Source: Hyphomicrobiales bacterium
Lineage (GTDB): Bacteria > Pseudomonadota > Alphaproteobacteria > Rhizobiales > NORP267
Length of the DNA: 64,000 nucleotides
Reading direction: 5' to 3'
NCBI GenBank assembly: GCA_021775875.1
Contig: JAJFHA010000024.1
Span: 60,699 to 124,698 of the forward strand
Part shown: in pieces, positions 10,604 through 18,660 of the stretch
Layout of the letters: each line of letters starts with the position of its first letter
Position numbering within the stretch: position 1 is the first letter of the stretch
Position numbers and translations under genes: made by a program
Notes under the pieces: model-generated
Databases searched by the model: none
Seen by the model: only the letters and a program-made list of their open reading frames with translations
What the model was told of the DNA's origin: nothing

Positions 10604-11515
10604 ATGCCATTGCCATCATACGCAGGTCCCGGAGAAAAGCTCTGGTATTACAGTTTTCGCGTTTATTGCGCGCTGGTATTCCTGTTTCTGATTCTGCCTA
10701 TCCTGATCATTATCCCGTTGTCATTCAACGCAGAGCCGTATTTCTCTTTCTCGGAGGGTATGCTCAGGTTTGATCCTGACGCATATTCCCTGCGCTGGTA
10801 TCTGGATATCCTCACCAACGGCATGTCTGACAGGGATGCCCCTTTTGGCTGGGCCTGGATTTCAGATAGCTGGAACAATGCTCAATGGATTCATTCCATG
10901 CGCAACAGTTTTTTCATCGCCATTGTGTCAACCATCCTTGCAACAGTATTTGGCACGCTTGCCGCACTCGGTCTCAGCCAGGCGGATATGCCGTACCGGA
11001 ATTTGATCATGAGCCTGCTGATTGCACCGATGATCGTTCCACTGATCATTACCGCAGCCGCTTTATTCTTCTTTCTGTCCGACCTGAGCCTCAGTCAGAC
11101 CTATACAGGGATTATTATCGCCCACGCGGTACTTGGCGTGCCATTTGTGGTGATTACCGTAACCGCTACATTGGTGGGTTTTGACCGAAGCTTGATGCGT
11201 GCTGGTGCCAATATGGGCGCCAATCCTCGCACAGTGTTTTTCAAAATTGTTATGCCACTGATTACACCGGGTATGATTTCAGGCGCTCTGTTCGCTTTCA
11301 TCACTTCGTTCGACGAAGTTGTTGCGGTTATTTTCCTGGCTGGCTTTGAGCAGCGTACAATCCCGCGTCAAATGTGGTCCGGTCTGCGTGAACAGATCAG
11401 CCCGACCATTCTGGCGGTTGCCACAATAATGGTGACATTGTCGATTGTCCTGCTGACCGTCCTGGAATTGTTACGCCGCAGATCAGAACGTTTGCGTGGC
11501 ATCGCGCCGCAATAG
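10604..11515 (+). CDS. ABC transporter permease, PotC-like
   Basis: A 303-residue permease with about six membrane helices and the conserved cytoplasmic loop RAGANMGANPRTVFFKIVMP that docks on the ATPase. GGGAGG precedes the ATG by about 10 bases, and the gene follows the PotB-like gene by 20 bases. The final codons run into the next frame, where the DUF1194 gene starts about 40 bases after this stop. With the preceding three genes it completes a polyamine-type importer. Confidence 0.9.
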   Translation: MPLPSYAGPGEKLWYYSFRVYCALVFLFLILPILIIIPLSFNAEPYFSFSEGMLRFDPDAYSLRWYLDILTNGMSDRDAPFGWAWISDSWNNAQWIHSMRNSFFIAIVSTILATVFGTLAALGLSQADMPYRNLIMSLLIAPMIVPLIITAAALFFFLSDLSLSQTYTGIIIAHAVLGVPFVVITVTATLVGFDRSLMRAGANMGANPRTVFFKIVMPLITPGMISGALFAFITSFDEVVAVIFLAGFEQRTIPRQMWSGLREQISPTILAVATIMVTLSIVLLTVLELLRRRSERLRGIAPQ

Positions 11516-11555
11516 ATCAAAATCTTTCGGGCGACGCATTTTTGCGGAAGCTTCA

Positions 11556-12272
11556 ATGAAATTGGTTCGCCATTTTCTGCACTTACTAAGCTGTGCTGTT
11601 GTTGCTGCATGTCTGCTTGTATTCCTTCAGGCAACCGGAACCGGGCAGTCGCGCCCTGAAGTTGACGTGACTCTGGTGCTCGGCATCGACTGTTCCTATA
11701 GCGTGGATGCCAACGAATTCCTGCTCCAGAAAGCAGGTATCGCCAACGCTCTGGTCTCACCGGATGTGCTTCGGGCAATCGCAGACGGGCCGATTGGCAG
11801 GGTCTCGATCACGATCGTGCAATGGTCGAGCAGCGAAAGCCAAATCACGGTTATTCCCTGGACCATTGTGGAGACGCCTGATGACGCTACTCATTTAGCT
11901 CAGGCGATTTTGGCATCACCTCGCCAAACAGCAGATGGCGCAACATCTATTTCTGCTTTCCTGTATCACGGCCTTAACCTGCTCGCGACCGGCCCTTATC
12001 GGGGCCTGCGTTCAGTCATCGATGTGGCCTCTGATGGCACCAACAATAATGGTTCAGACGTGGACACAGCCCGCAACACAGCGCTCGCCGCAGGCGTCAC
12101 AATCAATGGGCTTGCCATCATCCATGAGGTTCCCTGGCTGAAGCATTATTTCAGCAATCACGTCACTGGAGGCCCGGGAAATTTTATCATTCTCGCGGAT
12201 TCGTATGAATCCTTTGCTGACGCGATGCGACGCAAGCTGGAGCGGGAAATTCGTGGACTTGGAATTTCCTGA
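11556..12272 (+). CDS. DUF1194 domain protein, exported VWA-like
   Basis: A 238-residue protein with an N-terminal signal or anchor segment (LLSCAVVAACLLVFLQATG) followed by a DUF1194 domain. The sequence VLGIDCSYSVD contains a DxSxS MIDAS-type metal site, as in von Willebrand factor A domains, so metal-dependent protein binding in the periplasm is plausible. The function is not known. GGAAG precedes ATG 11556; an in-frame start at 11496 would overlap the permease gene and is less likely. It sits 40 bases after the importer genes and could be co-transcribed, but need not be related to transport. Confidence 0.8.
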   Translation: MKLVRHFLHLLSCAVVAACLLVFLQATGTGQSRPEVDVTLVLGIDCSYSVDANEFLLQKAGIANALVSPDVLRAIADGPIGRVSITIVQWSSSESQITVIPWTIVETPDDATHLAQAILASPRQTADGATSISAFLYHGLNLLATGPYRGLRSVIDVASDGTNNNGSDVDTARNTALAAGVTINGLAIIHEVPWLKHYFSNHVTGGPGNFIILADSYESFADAMRRKLEREIRGLGIS

Positions 12273-12357
12273 TACGGGAATTATGCGCATTCCTGATAAA
12301 TCTGCTATATCTTCGTTGCGGCATAGTGTCTGGTATCAACCGGGTTGAGAAAAGAAA

Positions 12358-12609
12358 ATGGCTCTTCGCCTGATCGCGACCTTTTTCAAGATTCTGCTGG
12401 CATCCCTGGCGGTGGGCGTCATCCTGTCCCAATTGGACATCACGCCGGAACAGGTGCTGGCCGAAATTGGCCTGACGCCTGAACAAATAACCAATTATCT
12501 GATCGCCTTTTTCCATTGGGCAATTCCCCACCTGATTCTCGGTGGGGTTGTTATTCTACCGGTCTGGCTCGTGATTTTTCTGTTCAGGCCACCGCGTCGG
12601 TCCGACTAG
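12358..12609 (+). CDS. DUF6460-like small membrane protein
   Basis: An 83-residue protein with two hydrophobic segments (about residues 5-25 and 49-76) around an amphipathic centre containing DITPEQVLAEIGLTPEQI, ending in a positively charged RPPRR tail. Size, the LTPEQ motif and the WAIPHLILGGVVILPVWLV helix match the alphaproteobacterial DUF6460 family as I recall it; the function is unknown. Its stop overlaps by four bases the end of the convergent acyl-CoA dehydrogenase gene. Confidence 0.65.
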   Translation: MALRLIATFFKILLASLAVGVILSQLDITPEQVLAEIGLTPEQITNYLIAFFHWAIPHLILGGVVILPVWLVIFLFRPPRRSD

Positions 12610-13772
12610 GCGGTTTGCTCCATTTGAGCTAAAATATCACGGGCGATAATCACCCGTTGCACTTCGCTGGTGCCTTCATAAATTGTTGTAATCCGCACAT
12701 CGCGCACATACCGCTCGACCGGAAATTCCTCCGTATATCCGGCGCCGCCATGAAGTTGTAGTGCCGTATAACAAGCGCGCTGTGCTGCTTCGGTCGAAAA
12801 GAGTTTTGCCATGGATGCGGCAGGACCGAAAGGTTTGCCCTGTTCTTTCAAAAGGGCCGCTTGCAGGATCAACAACCTGGCTGCTTCAAGCTCGGTTTCA
12901 TGATCAACCAATTGCCATTGGATGCCTTGAAAATCTGCAATCCGTTTGCCGAATTGCCGGCGTTCGCCGATATAGCTTTTCGCAGCATCAAGGGCGGCGC
13001 AGGCAATGCCCCGTGCCACCGACGCGATCCCGATGCGTCCGCCCGCCAGTTCGCCAACAGCAATACGGAATCCGTCATTTTCAGCGCCCAGCATGGAATC
13101 AGCCGGTATCCGGCAGTCATCGAATGTGATCACATTGGTCAGTGATCCGCGCTGACCCATTTTCTTCTCGGCACGCCCGATGATCAATCCTTCGGTGTCG
13201 GGTTCGACCAGAAAGCAGGAAATGCCTTTACCTTTGGGGGCGTCCGGGTCAGTGACAGCCCAGACTACAAAAACGCCTGTAATGCCGCCTGAGGTTACGA
13301 ATACCTTTTCCCCGTTCAGCACCCATTCGTTGCCGTCCATCTTGGCCCGTGTCTGCATGCCGGACGGATCAGACCCGGCGCCAGCTTCCGTGAGGCAAAA
13401 CGCGCCGGAAGAATATGTCCCATCACAGATTTTTGGAATATGGGCAGCACGTTGGGCTTCGGTGCCGCAGGTCTCGATAATTTCAGCAACCAGATTGGTA
13501 ACCGACAGGGTGACGGCGGTGGAGGCGCAGGCCCGTGCCGTCTCTTCGAGCGCCAGCGCATAAGAAACAACGCCTGCTTCCGTCCCGCCATATTCGGACG
13601 AGATATTGATTCCCATGAAACCGGCTTGAGCCATGGTTTTCAGATTGGAGAGAAAATCCTCCTGCCCCTCGCCCTTATCGAGAATAGGTGCAATTGGAGC
13701 CAGCAGATCGTTAGCGATCTTGCGTGCTGAATTCTTTATCAAAGTCTGTTCTTCTGTCAGTTCGAAATCCAT
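12606..13772 (-). CDS. Acyl-CoA dehydrogenase
   Basis: A 388-residue FAD flavoprotein that introduces the alpha-beta double bond into acyl-CoA thioesters. The N-terminal helical domain, the central signature FCLTEAGAGSDPSGMQT and the C-terminal helix with the catalytic glutamate in IYEGTSEVQRV are all present, and length is normal. Glutamate at this position is usual for short-chain/butyryl-type enzymes rather than the isovaleryl type. GGAAGGGA precedes the ATG. It stands alone between convergent and divergent neighbours, so chain-length specificity is not indicated by context. Confidence 0.92.
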   Translation of the reverse strand: MDFELTEEQTLIKNSARKIANDLLAPIAPILDKGEGQEDFLSNLKTMAQAGFMGINISSEYGGTEAGVVSYALALEETARACASTAVTLSVTNLVAEIIETCGTEAQRAAHIPKICDGTYSSGAFCLTEAGAGSDPSGMQTRAKMDGNEWVLNGEKVFVTSGGITGVFVVWAVTDPDAPKGKGISCFLVEPDTEGLIIGRAEKKMGQRGSLTNVITFDDCRIPADSMLGAENDGFRIAVGELAGGRIGIASVARGIACAALDAAKSYIGERRQFGKRIADFQGIQWQLVDHETELEAARLLILQAALLKEQGKPFGPAASMAKLFSTEAAQRACYTALQLHGGAGYTEEFPVERYVRDVRITTIYEGTSEVQRVIIARDILAQMEQTA

Positions 13773-13968
13773 GACGTCCCTTCCTGTTTGAAAAGCAGCT
13801 TATCTTCTGATTGCGATGGCGAACAGACACGGACCGGGAAATGACAGGAAAAAGCCAAGAAAAATGCCTTTGTTTGTATGATGGCCTGGACCGCTATTTC
13901 CGGCTATAATCCGTCAAAATTGTGCTGCGCTGATCGAGCCAGTCAGAATTCAGATTACGGATATTTCA

Positions 13969-15183
13969 ATGCAGACTGGTGATGTCGATGCCGCATCCCG
14001 GCGCAAGCCCGGGCTTGGCGTGCTAATCGCGCTAGCAGCGTTTGGCCCGGCGGCGCTAAATATTTTCCTGCCTTCGATGCCTGGTCTGCAAGCAGCGTTG
14101 AACATCGACAATGCAACTGCCCAGCTTACCCTGACGGTTTATTTGGGAGCGCTGGCAATCGGGCAGCTATTTGTCGGGCCCTTGTCAGACAGGTATGGTC
14201 GCCGCCCGGTCGCGCTGGGAGGCATTCTCCTGTTCACCGTCGCTACCTTTTTTTGTTCCCAGGCAGGGACAATAACCGAGCTTTTAATCGCCCGGGTTTT
14301 TCAAGCCACTGGCGGGTGTGCCGGTATGGCACTATCGCGTGCTGTGGTGCGCGACATGTATGGCCGCGACAAAGCCGCAAGCTGGATCGGCTATGTCACC
14401 ATGGCCATGGTGACCATACCAATGCTGGCGCCGGTATTCGGCGCCTATCTTGACGAATGGGCCGGATGGAAAGCCGGGTTCTATTTTATGACAGGGTGGG
14501 GTGTGGTGACATTCATTGTGGTTTGGAACGGGCTTCATGAAACTCATCATAATCATTTTGCGTCTATGGATCTGCGCAGCATTTTCGGCAATATCAAAAA
14601 GCTGCTCGGGGAACCTGCCTTTCTCGGCTATGCCATGAATTCTTCCTGTGGGGCCGGGGTTTTCTTTGCCTTTCTCGCTGGCGCCCCCTTCGTCATGGTG
14701 CAGACCTTTGGGCTGACCCCGTCTGTCTTCGGTATCTATTTCATCACCACGTCATTTGGCTACATGCTCGGCAATTACCTGTCGGGCCGATACGCGGAGA
14801 CAGCCGGGGCAAACCGGATGATCCTGATTGGCACATGGTTGATGTTGGTTGGGTTGGCATTGCTTGTGCTGATGAGTTTCGCGCGCTTGGAACACCCGGT
14901 CGGAATTTTTCTGCCGATGTTCATAATAGCGCTTGCTAACGGGGTAAGTATTCCCAGTGCGATGGCCAGCGCAATTTCTGTCCGGCCTGAAATTACCGGC
15001 ACTGGTGCAGGTATCGTCGGTTTTCTGCAATTCGGCGTTGGCATGATAGCGACCTGGCTGGTGGGAATAGCGCACGGCGATACATCTGTCGCCATGGTCA
15101 TGGTCATGGTCGGGTGCGGAATATGTGCGTTTTTAGCCATGGTGGTCGCCCTGCGAGCCAGCCGTCATCTGGAAATTCGGTGA
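13969..15183 (+). CDS. MFS exporter, Bcr/CflA family
   Basis: A 404-residue, twelve-helix transporter. The A-loop motif between helices 2 and 3 reads GPLSDRYGRRP, and the TVYLGALAIGQLFVGPLSDR segment is characteristic of Bcr/CflA drug-proton antiporters such as the bicyclomycin exporter. It is expected to expel small toxic compounds using the proton gradient; the real substrate is unknown. A TATAAT is present at about 13909 in the 196-base region shared with the divergent acyl-CoA dehydrogenase, but no clear -35 partner was found. Confidence 0.87.
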   Translation: MQTGDVDAASRRKPGLGVLIALAAFGPAALNIFLPSMPGLQAALNIDNATAQLTLTVYLGALAIGQLFVGPLSDRYGRRPVALGGILLFTVATFFCSQAGTITELLIARVFQATGGCAGMALSRAVVRDMYGRDKAASWIGYVTMAMVTIPMLAPVFGAYLDEWAGWKAGFYFMTGWGVVTFIVVWNGLHETHHNHFASMDLRSIFGNIKKLLGEPAFLGYAMNSSCGAGVFFAFLAGAPFVMVQTFGLTPSVFGIYFITTSFGYMLGNYLSGRYAETAGANRMILIGTWLMLVGLALLVLMSFARLEHPVGIFLPMFIIALANGVSIPSAMASAISVRPEITGTGAGIVGFLQFGVGMIATWLVGIAHGDTSVAMVMVMVGCGICAFLAMVVALRASRHLEIR

Positions 15184-15203
15184 CACGCAAATGCGCGATG
15201 GCT

Positions 15204-15821
15204 TCAGGTAACGCTAGAATGCCAGACCGGCAAATAGCCGGCCCGTAGAATTTCAATTATCGCAGATGGAGTGATTAAAACGCCTTGCGCGGCTTTGGGT
15301 TCGCACACTTCGAGATGATACCCGTGCGGTGACCAAAGCCATAAATTTTGGTTCCGGACAGTAAAAATATCCTCTCCGACCGTAATCATGGCACCATCGG
15401 GCAAGGAATTTATGTCCACGGTTCCGGGGTCTGGTTCGCCCGATATCGGCCGCTCTCGGTGAAGCACAAGGTCCATGTCATCGGCGCTCGGCGGGTTGGT
15501 GAGGCCAAAAGCCTGTTGCCATCGGTTGGCAAAAGCCTGCGCGTCCCGCCGCCGACACTCAAAACACGGTCGGTGACCAGCGGCCAAGGCAGTGACTTCA
15601 TCCAGAAAAAACAACTCAGTATATCCCGGCCCCATTACCTCGCGCTGGCGGTTCTTGAAAGATGTCACGCAGCAAATCCAGCGCCGCGACGCCCATCGCC
15701 GTCGCATCAGGGTCCGCGAAGCCGGGTCATGAATGCGTCCTCCCCGGTTTCCCATAAACAGACCCCGTGCCGGATCAGCAATTAATTGTCCTAGCGGTGT
15801 AACGCGGTTTTGTAGAGGCAT
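15204..15821 (-). CDS. Conserved hypothetical protein with a CFECRRRDA motif
   Basis: A 205-residue protein resembling an uncharacterised family that I recall from alphaproteobacterial genomes. Highly conserved-looking segments are GRIHDPASRTLMRRRWASRRWICC, with basic and tryptophan-rich character, and GHRPCFECRRRDAQAFANRW with a CxxC pair. A zinc-binding or nucleic-acid-binding role is conceivable, but nothing proves it. The frame is open to 15926, exactly overlapping the start of the divergent lactate dehydrogenase gene; ATG 15821 is chosen because conservation seems to begin at MPLQNRV and it leaves about 100 bases for a divergent promoter. No strong ribosome site supports either start. 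Confidence 0.7.
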   Translation of the reverse strand: MPLQNRVTPLGQLIADPARGLFMGNRGGRIHDPASRTLMRRRWASRRWICCVTSFKNRQREVMGPGYTELFFLDEVTALAAGHRPCFECRRRDAQAFANRWQQAFGLTNPPSADDMDLVLHRERPISGEPDPGTVDINSLPDGAMITVGEDIFTVRNQNLWLWSPHGYHLEVCEPKAAQGVLITPSAIIEILRAGYLPVWHSSVT

Positions 15822-15924
15822 GGCGTGGCTACATTCGTCTGGAAATACAAATTGGCAATTGTCTCCTTGATTACTATAAGACTGTTGATTGCTGAAATAG
15901 CCAGGAAGTTCGGGAAACAAAATC

Positions 15925-17064
15925 ATGACGGTGATAACTGATATCGAAGACCTTCAAAATCTCGCCCGACGCCGGGTGCCAAAGATGTTTTATGAATATG
16001 CCGATACGGGGTCCTGGACCGAGGGGACTTATTTCGACAACGAGGCCGCGTTCCAGCGCCAGAAATTGCGCCAGCGCGTCGCGGTAAATATCGACAATCG
16101 CAATCTTAAATCCGAAATGATTGGCGAAGCGGTAACGATGCCGGTGGCGCTGGCACCGGTCGGCCTGACGGGAATGCAGCATGCTGATGGTGAAATTCTG
16201 GCGGCCCAGGCGGCTGAAGAATTTGGCGTGCCCTATACCCTTACAACCATGTCGGTTTGCTCCATCGAAGATGTCGCGGAAAACACAACAAAACCGTTCT
16301 GGTTCCAGCTCTATGTGATGCGCGACCGGGGGTTTTCTGAATCCCTGCTGGCTCGTGCCAAGGCGGCGAACTGCTCAGCTTTGGTGCTCACGCTCGATTT
16401 GCAGGTGCTTGGCCAACGTCATCGCGATATCAAAAATGGTCTCAGTACCCCGCCCAAACCAACTCTGGCTGTGATGCTGGATCTGATGTTGAAACCGCGT
16501 TGGTGCCTTGGAATGCTGGGGACCAAGCGCCGCTCATTCGGCAATATTGTAGGTCACGCCAAAGGTGTCACCAACTTGACCTCGCTTAGTGAGTGGACCC
16601 ACGAACAATTCGATCAAACACTTGATTGGTCATCGATCGAGTGGATCAAGAAACATTGGGATCGCAAACTTATCCTCAAAGGAATCAATGACGTGGAAGA
16701 CGCAAAAATCGCCGCTGATATTGGCGCCGATGCGATCCTTGTCTCCAACCATGGTGGTCGCCAACTCGACGGCGCACCTGCATCATTTGATATGTTGGGC
16801 GATATTGTGGATGCAGTTGGTGACCGAATAGAAGTGCATCTGGATAGCGGCATCCGCTCAGGCCAGGACGTCTTCAAGGCCCTCGCCATGGGTGCGAAAG
16901 GTACCTTTATTGGCCGCTCATATATCTATGGCTTGGGCGCGATGGGGAAAAATGGTGTGACCAAGTCCCTTGAAATCATCCACAAGGAACTTGACCTGAC
17001 CATGGCGCTATGTGGCGAACGGGACATTTCCAATCTCGGCCGCCACAATCTGCATATGTCTTGA
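15925..17064 (+). CDS. lldD: FMN-dependent L-lactate dehydrogenase / alpha-hydroxy-acid oxidase
   Basis: A 379-residue alpha/beta-barrel flavoenzyme that oxidises L-lactate, or a related 2-hydroxy acid, to the keto acid at the inner membrane and passes electrons to the respiratory chain. The substrate-binding and catalytic motif SNHGGRQLD is intact near residue 275, and the N-terminal segment ARRRVPKMFYEYADTGSWTE is typical of LldD-like proteins. A convergent cytochrome c gene follows by 11 bases. Lactate is the best guess for substrate; glycolate is handled by the nearby glcDEF genes. Confidence 0.88.
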   Translation: MTVITDIEDLQNLARRRVPKMFYEYADTGSWTEGTYFDNEAAFQRQKLRQRVAVNIDNRNLKSEMIGEAVTMPVALAPVGLTGMQHADGEILAAQAAEEFGVPYTLTTMSVCSIEDVAENTTKPFWFQLYVMRDRGFSESLLARAKAANCSALVLTLDLQVLGQRHRDIKNGLSTPPKPTLAVMLDLMLKPRWCLGMLGTKRRSFGNIVGHAKGVTNLTSLSEWTHEQFDQTLDWSSIEWIKKHWDRKLILKGINDVEDAKIAADIGADAILVSNHGGRQLDGAPASFDMLGDIVDAVGDRIEVHLDSGIRSGQDVFKALAMGAKGTFIGRSYIYGLGAMGKNGVTKSLEIIHKELDLTMALCGERDISNLGRHNLHMS

Positions 17065-17075
17065 CGGAATAAGCC

Positions 17076-17525
17076 CTATTCGCAGGTCGCGACCTCTTCA
17101 CCAGCAGCAAGCGTGGTACCGTCTGCATTCAGACGTGCCAGAAAAGCGATGACATTGAGCCGGTCTTCTTCTTTGCGCAGCTTCATGGTCATCTTCGAAC
17201 GCCCACCCAGATATTCGCTTGGATTTTCAAGATATTCGCTGAGGGCATCAACGGTCCAGTTGCCGCCTTCGGCTGCGCGCGCCACCATTGGGTTTGAATA
17301 GCCATAGCCTTCAACGCTACCGATCGGGCGGCAAAATACGCCATTCAACATAGGGCCGACACCGTTACCAGCGCCTTCACCGGTGGCGTGGCAGGCTTTG
17401 CATCTGCGAAAAACTCTGTCGCCGGCTTCCGCGTCACCCATCTCCAGGGCCAATGCCTGGCCTGAAGCCAGAGTGAAAAAACCAAGAGCGGCAATTGCAG
17501 CCGGGCGGAAACTGGAAAAAACCTT
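17076..17525 (-). CDS. Exported class I cytochrome c
   Basis: A 149-residue precursor with a signal peptide (ending near GQALA) and a single haem site CKACH at residues 43-47. The distal methionine is probably M113 or M115 in RSKMTMKL, so this is a c2/c550-like electron carrier of the periplasm. The segment GVGPMLNGVFCRPIGSVEGYGYS is typical for this group. Two tandem ATGAAGGTTTT starts exist; the second, at 17525, is preceded by AAGG at good spacing and is preferred over 17543. It is convergent with lldD and downstream of the LysR gene. Confidence 0.88.
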   Translation of the reverse strand, partial: KVFSSFRPAAIAALGFFTLASGQALALEMGDAEAGDRVFRRCKACHATGEGAGNGVGPMLNGVFCRPIGSVEGYGYSNPMVARAAEGGNWTVDALSEYLENPSEYLGGRSKMTMKLRKEEDRLNVIAFLARLNADGTTLAAGEEVATCE

Positions 17526-17626
17526 CATGTTTAAAACCTTCATATTTTTGGAAAAACAGACTGGAGATAATCTAGTCTAGTGCGCGGCATCCGACAATCG
17601 CAAAGCCGTATCTGCGGCGATTGGTA

Positions 17627-18550
17627 TCATTGGCCCAACCTGGAAAGATCAAGCCCGTCTTCCCAATAGGGGTTTTGGCCATAAATTCCGGCCAGGTAAT
17701 CGATGAACAGTCGCACTTTGATAGGCAGAAATTCCCGGCTCGGGAATACGGCATAAATGCCGACACGCGCCACCACCCGGTATTCAGGAAGAATGATTTT
17801 TAACATTCCTTTTTTAAGCTCCGGCCCCACATCCCATGTTGAGCGCAGCGCGATGCCCATGCCGGCCAACACCGCTTCCCGCACAACCTCGCTGGAATTA
17901 GTCATCAACTGGCCTTCAACCCGGATATCAACTGGCCCGTCAGGCCCTTCAAGACGCCACACGTCCTGAGCATTGGCTGCCAGACAATTATGTTTCGCCA
18001 GGTCATCAAGGGTCTCAGGCATGTTGTGGTTTTTTATGTAAGACGGTGACGCGCAGATAACCCGGTGGTTGGGCGCGAGGCGGCGTGCGACCAGGCTGGA
18101 ATCTTCCAGTTCTGCAATCCTGATCGCAATATCAATCCCGTCCGCGACCAGATCAACAAAACTATCAGCCAGAACCAGATTGATTTTCAGGTCAGGATAT
18201 TTTTCCAGAAACGGGCCCAAATGCGGCGCGATGTGCAGGCGACCAAACGAAGTTGGCGCAGACACTTTCAAAACCCCCTGGGGCGTGTCCAGCCCGGTAG
18301 ACATCGCATTTTCGGCATCACTGATGCTGGCCAGAATAGCGACCACGCGGCGGTAATATTCCTGGCCCGATTCCGTCAATGTTATTTGGCGCGTGGTACG
18401 TTGGAATAACCGGGTAGAGAGCTGTTCTTCCAGCCGCCGGATGCGTTTTGAAACAACAGCAGGGGATACGCCAAGTTCCTGACTGGCGGCGGTCATTGTG
18501 CCTGCGGTAACAATGCGGGCAAAAATTTCCATGTCCTGAATGGGGGTCAC
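17627..18550 (-). CDS. LysR-family transcriptional regulator
   Basis: A 307-residue regulator with an N-terminal winged helix-turn-helix (MTAASQELGVSPAVVSKRIRRLEEQL, residues about 18-43) and a C-terminal periplasmic-binding-like effector domain. A GTG start at 18550 is supported by AGGGG about 10 bases upstream; an ATG follows at 18532. It is divergent from glcD and separated from it by only 110 bases, the standard LysR arrangement, so it probably controls the glycolate operon with glycolate, glyoxylate or a related acid as effector. E. coli uses a GntR-type regulator (GlcC) instead, so the control differs. Confidence 0.9.
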   Translation of the reverse strand: MTPIQDMEIFARIVTAGTMTAASQELGVSPAVVSKRIRRLEEQLSTRLFQRTTRQITLTESGQEYYRRVVAILASISDAENAMSTGLDTPQGVLKVSAPTSFGRLHIAPHLGPFLEKYPDLKINLVLADSFVDLVADGIDIAIRIAELEDSSLVARRLAPNHRVICASPSYIKNHNMPETLDDLAKHNCLAANAQDVWRLEGPDGPVDIRVEGQLMTNSSEVVREAVLAGMGIALRSTWDVGPELKKGMLKIILPEYRVVARVGIYAVFPSREFLPIKVRLFIDYLAGIYGQNPYWEDGLDLSRLGQ

Positions 18551-18573
18551 GGTGTTATTTCCCCTATAGAAAT

Positions 18574-18616
18574 AAAAACTTGAGTTTTTGCAATCTATGC
18601 AATTATTGAATATTAT
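18574..18616 (+). promoter_or_regulatory. glcD promoter with overlapping palindrome
   Basis: TTGCAA at 18588-18593 and TATTAT at 18611-18616 are 17 bases apart, a good sigma-70-type promoter reading toward glcD. A palindrome with arms AAAAACT and AGTTTTT around TG (18574-18589) abuts the -35 box, as expected for a LysR binding site. The spacer also carries GCAAT repeated at 9-base intervals. Confidence 0.6.
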
Positions 18617-18660
18617 GGAATAAGGTCAACTACAAGACTAATTTACATTGGAGTTCGCGA

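Noticed and set aside
17557..17580. Imperfect inverted repeat AGACT...AGTCT before the cytochrome c gene
   Set aside because: Arms are offset and interrupted, and the inner symmetry is only four bases; it is too weak to call an operator.
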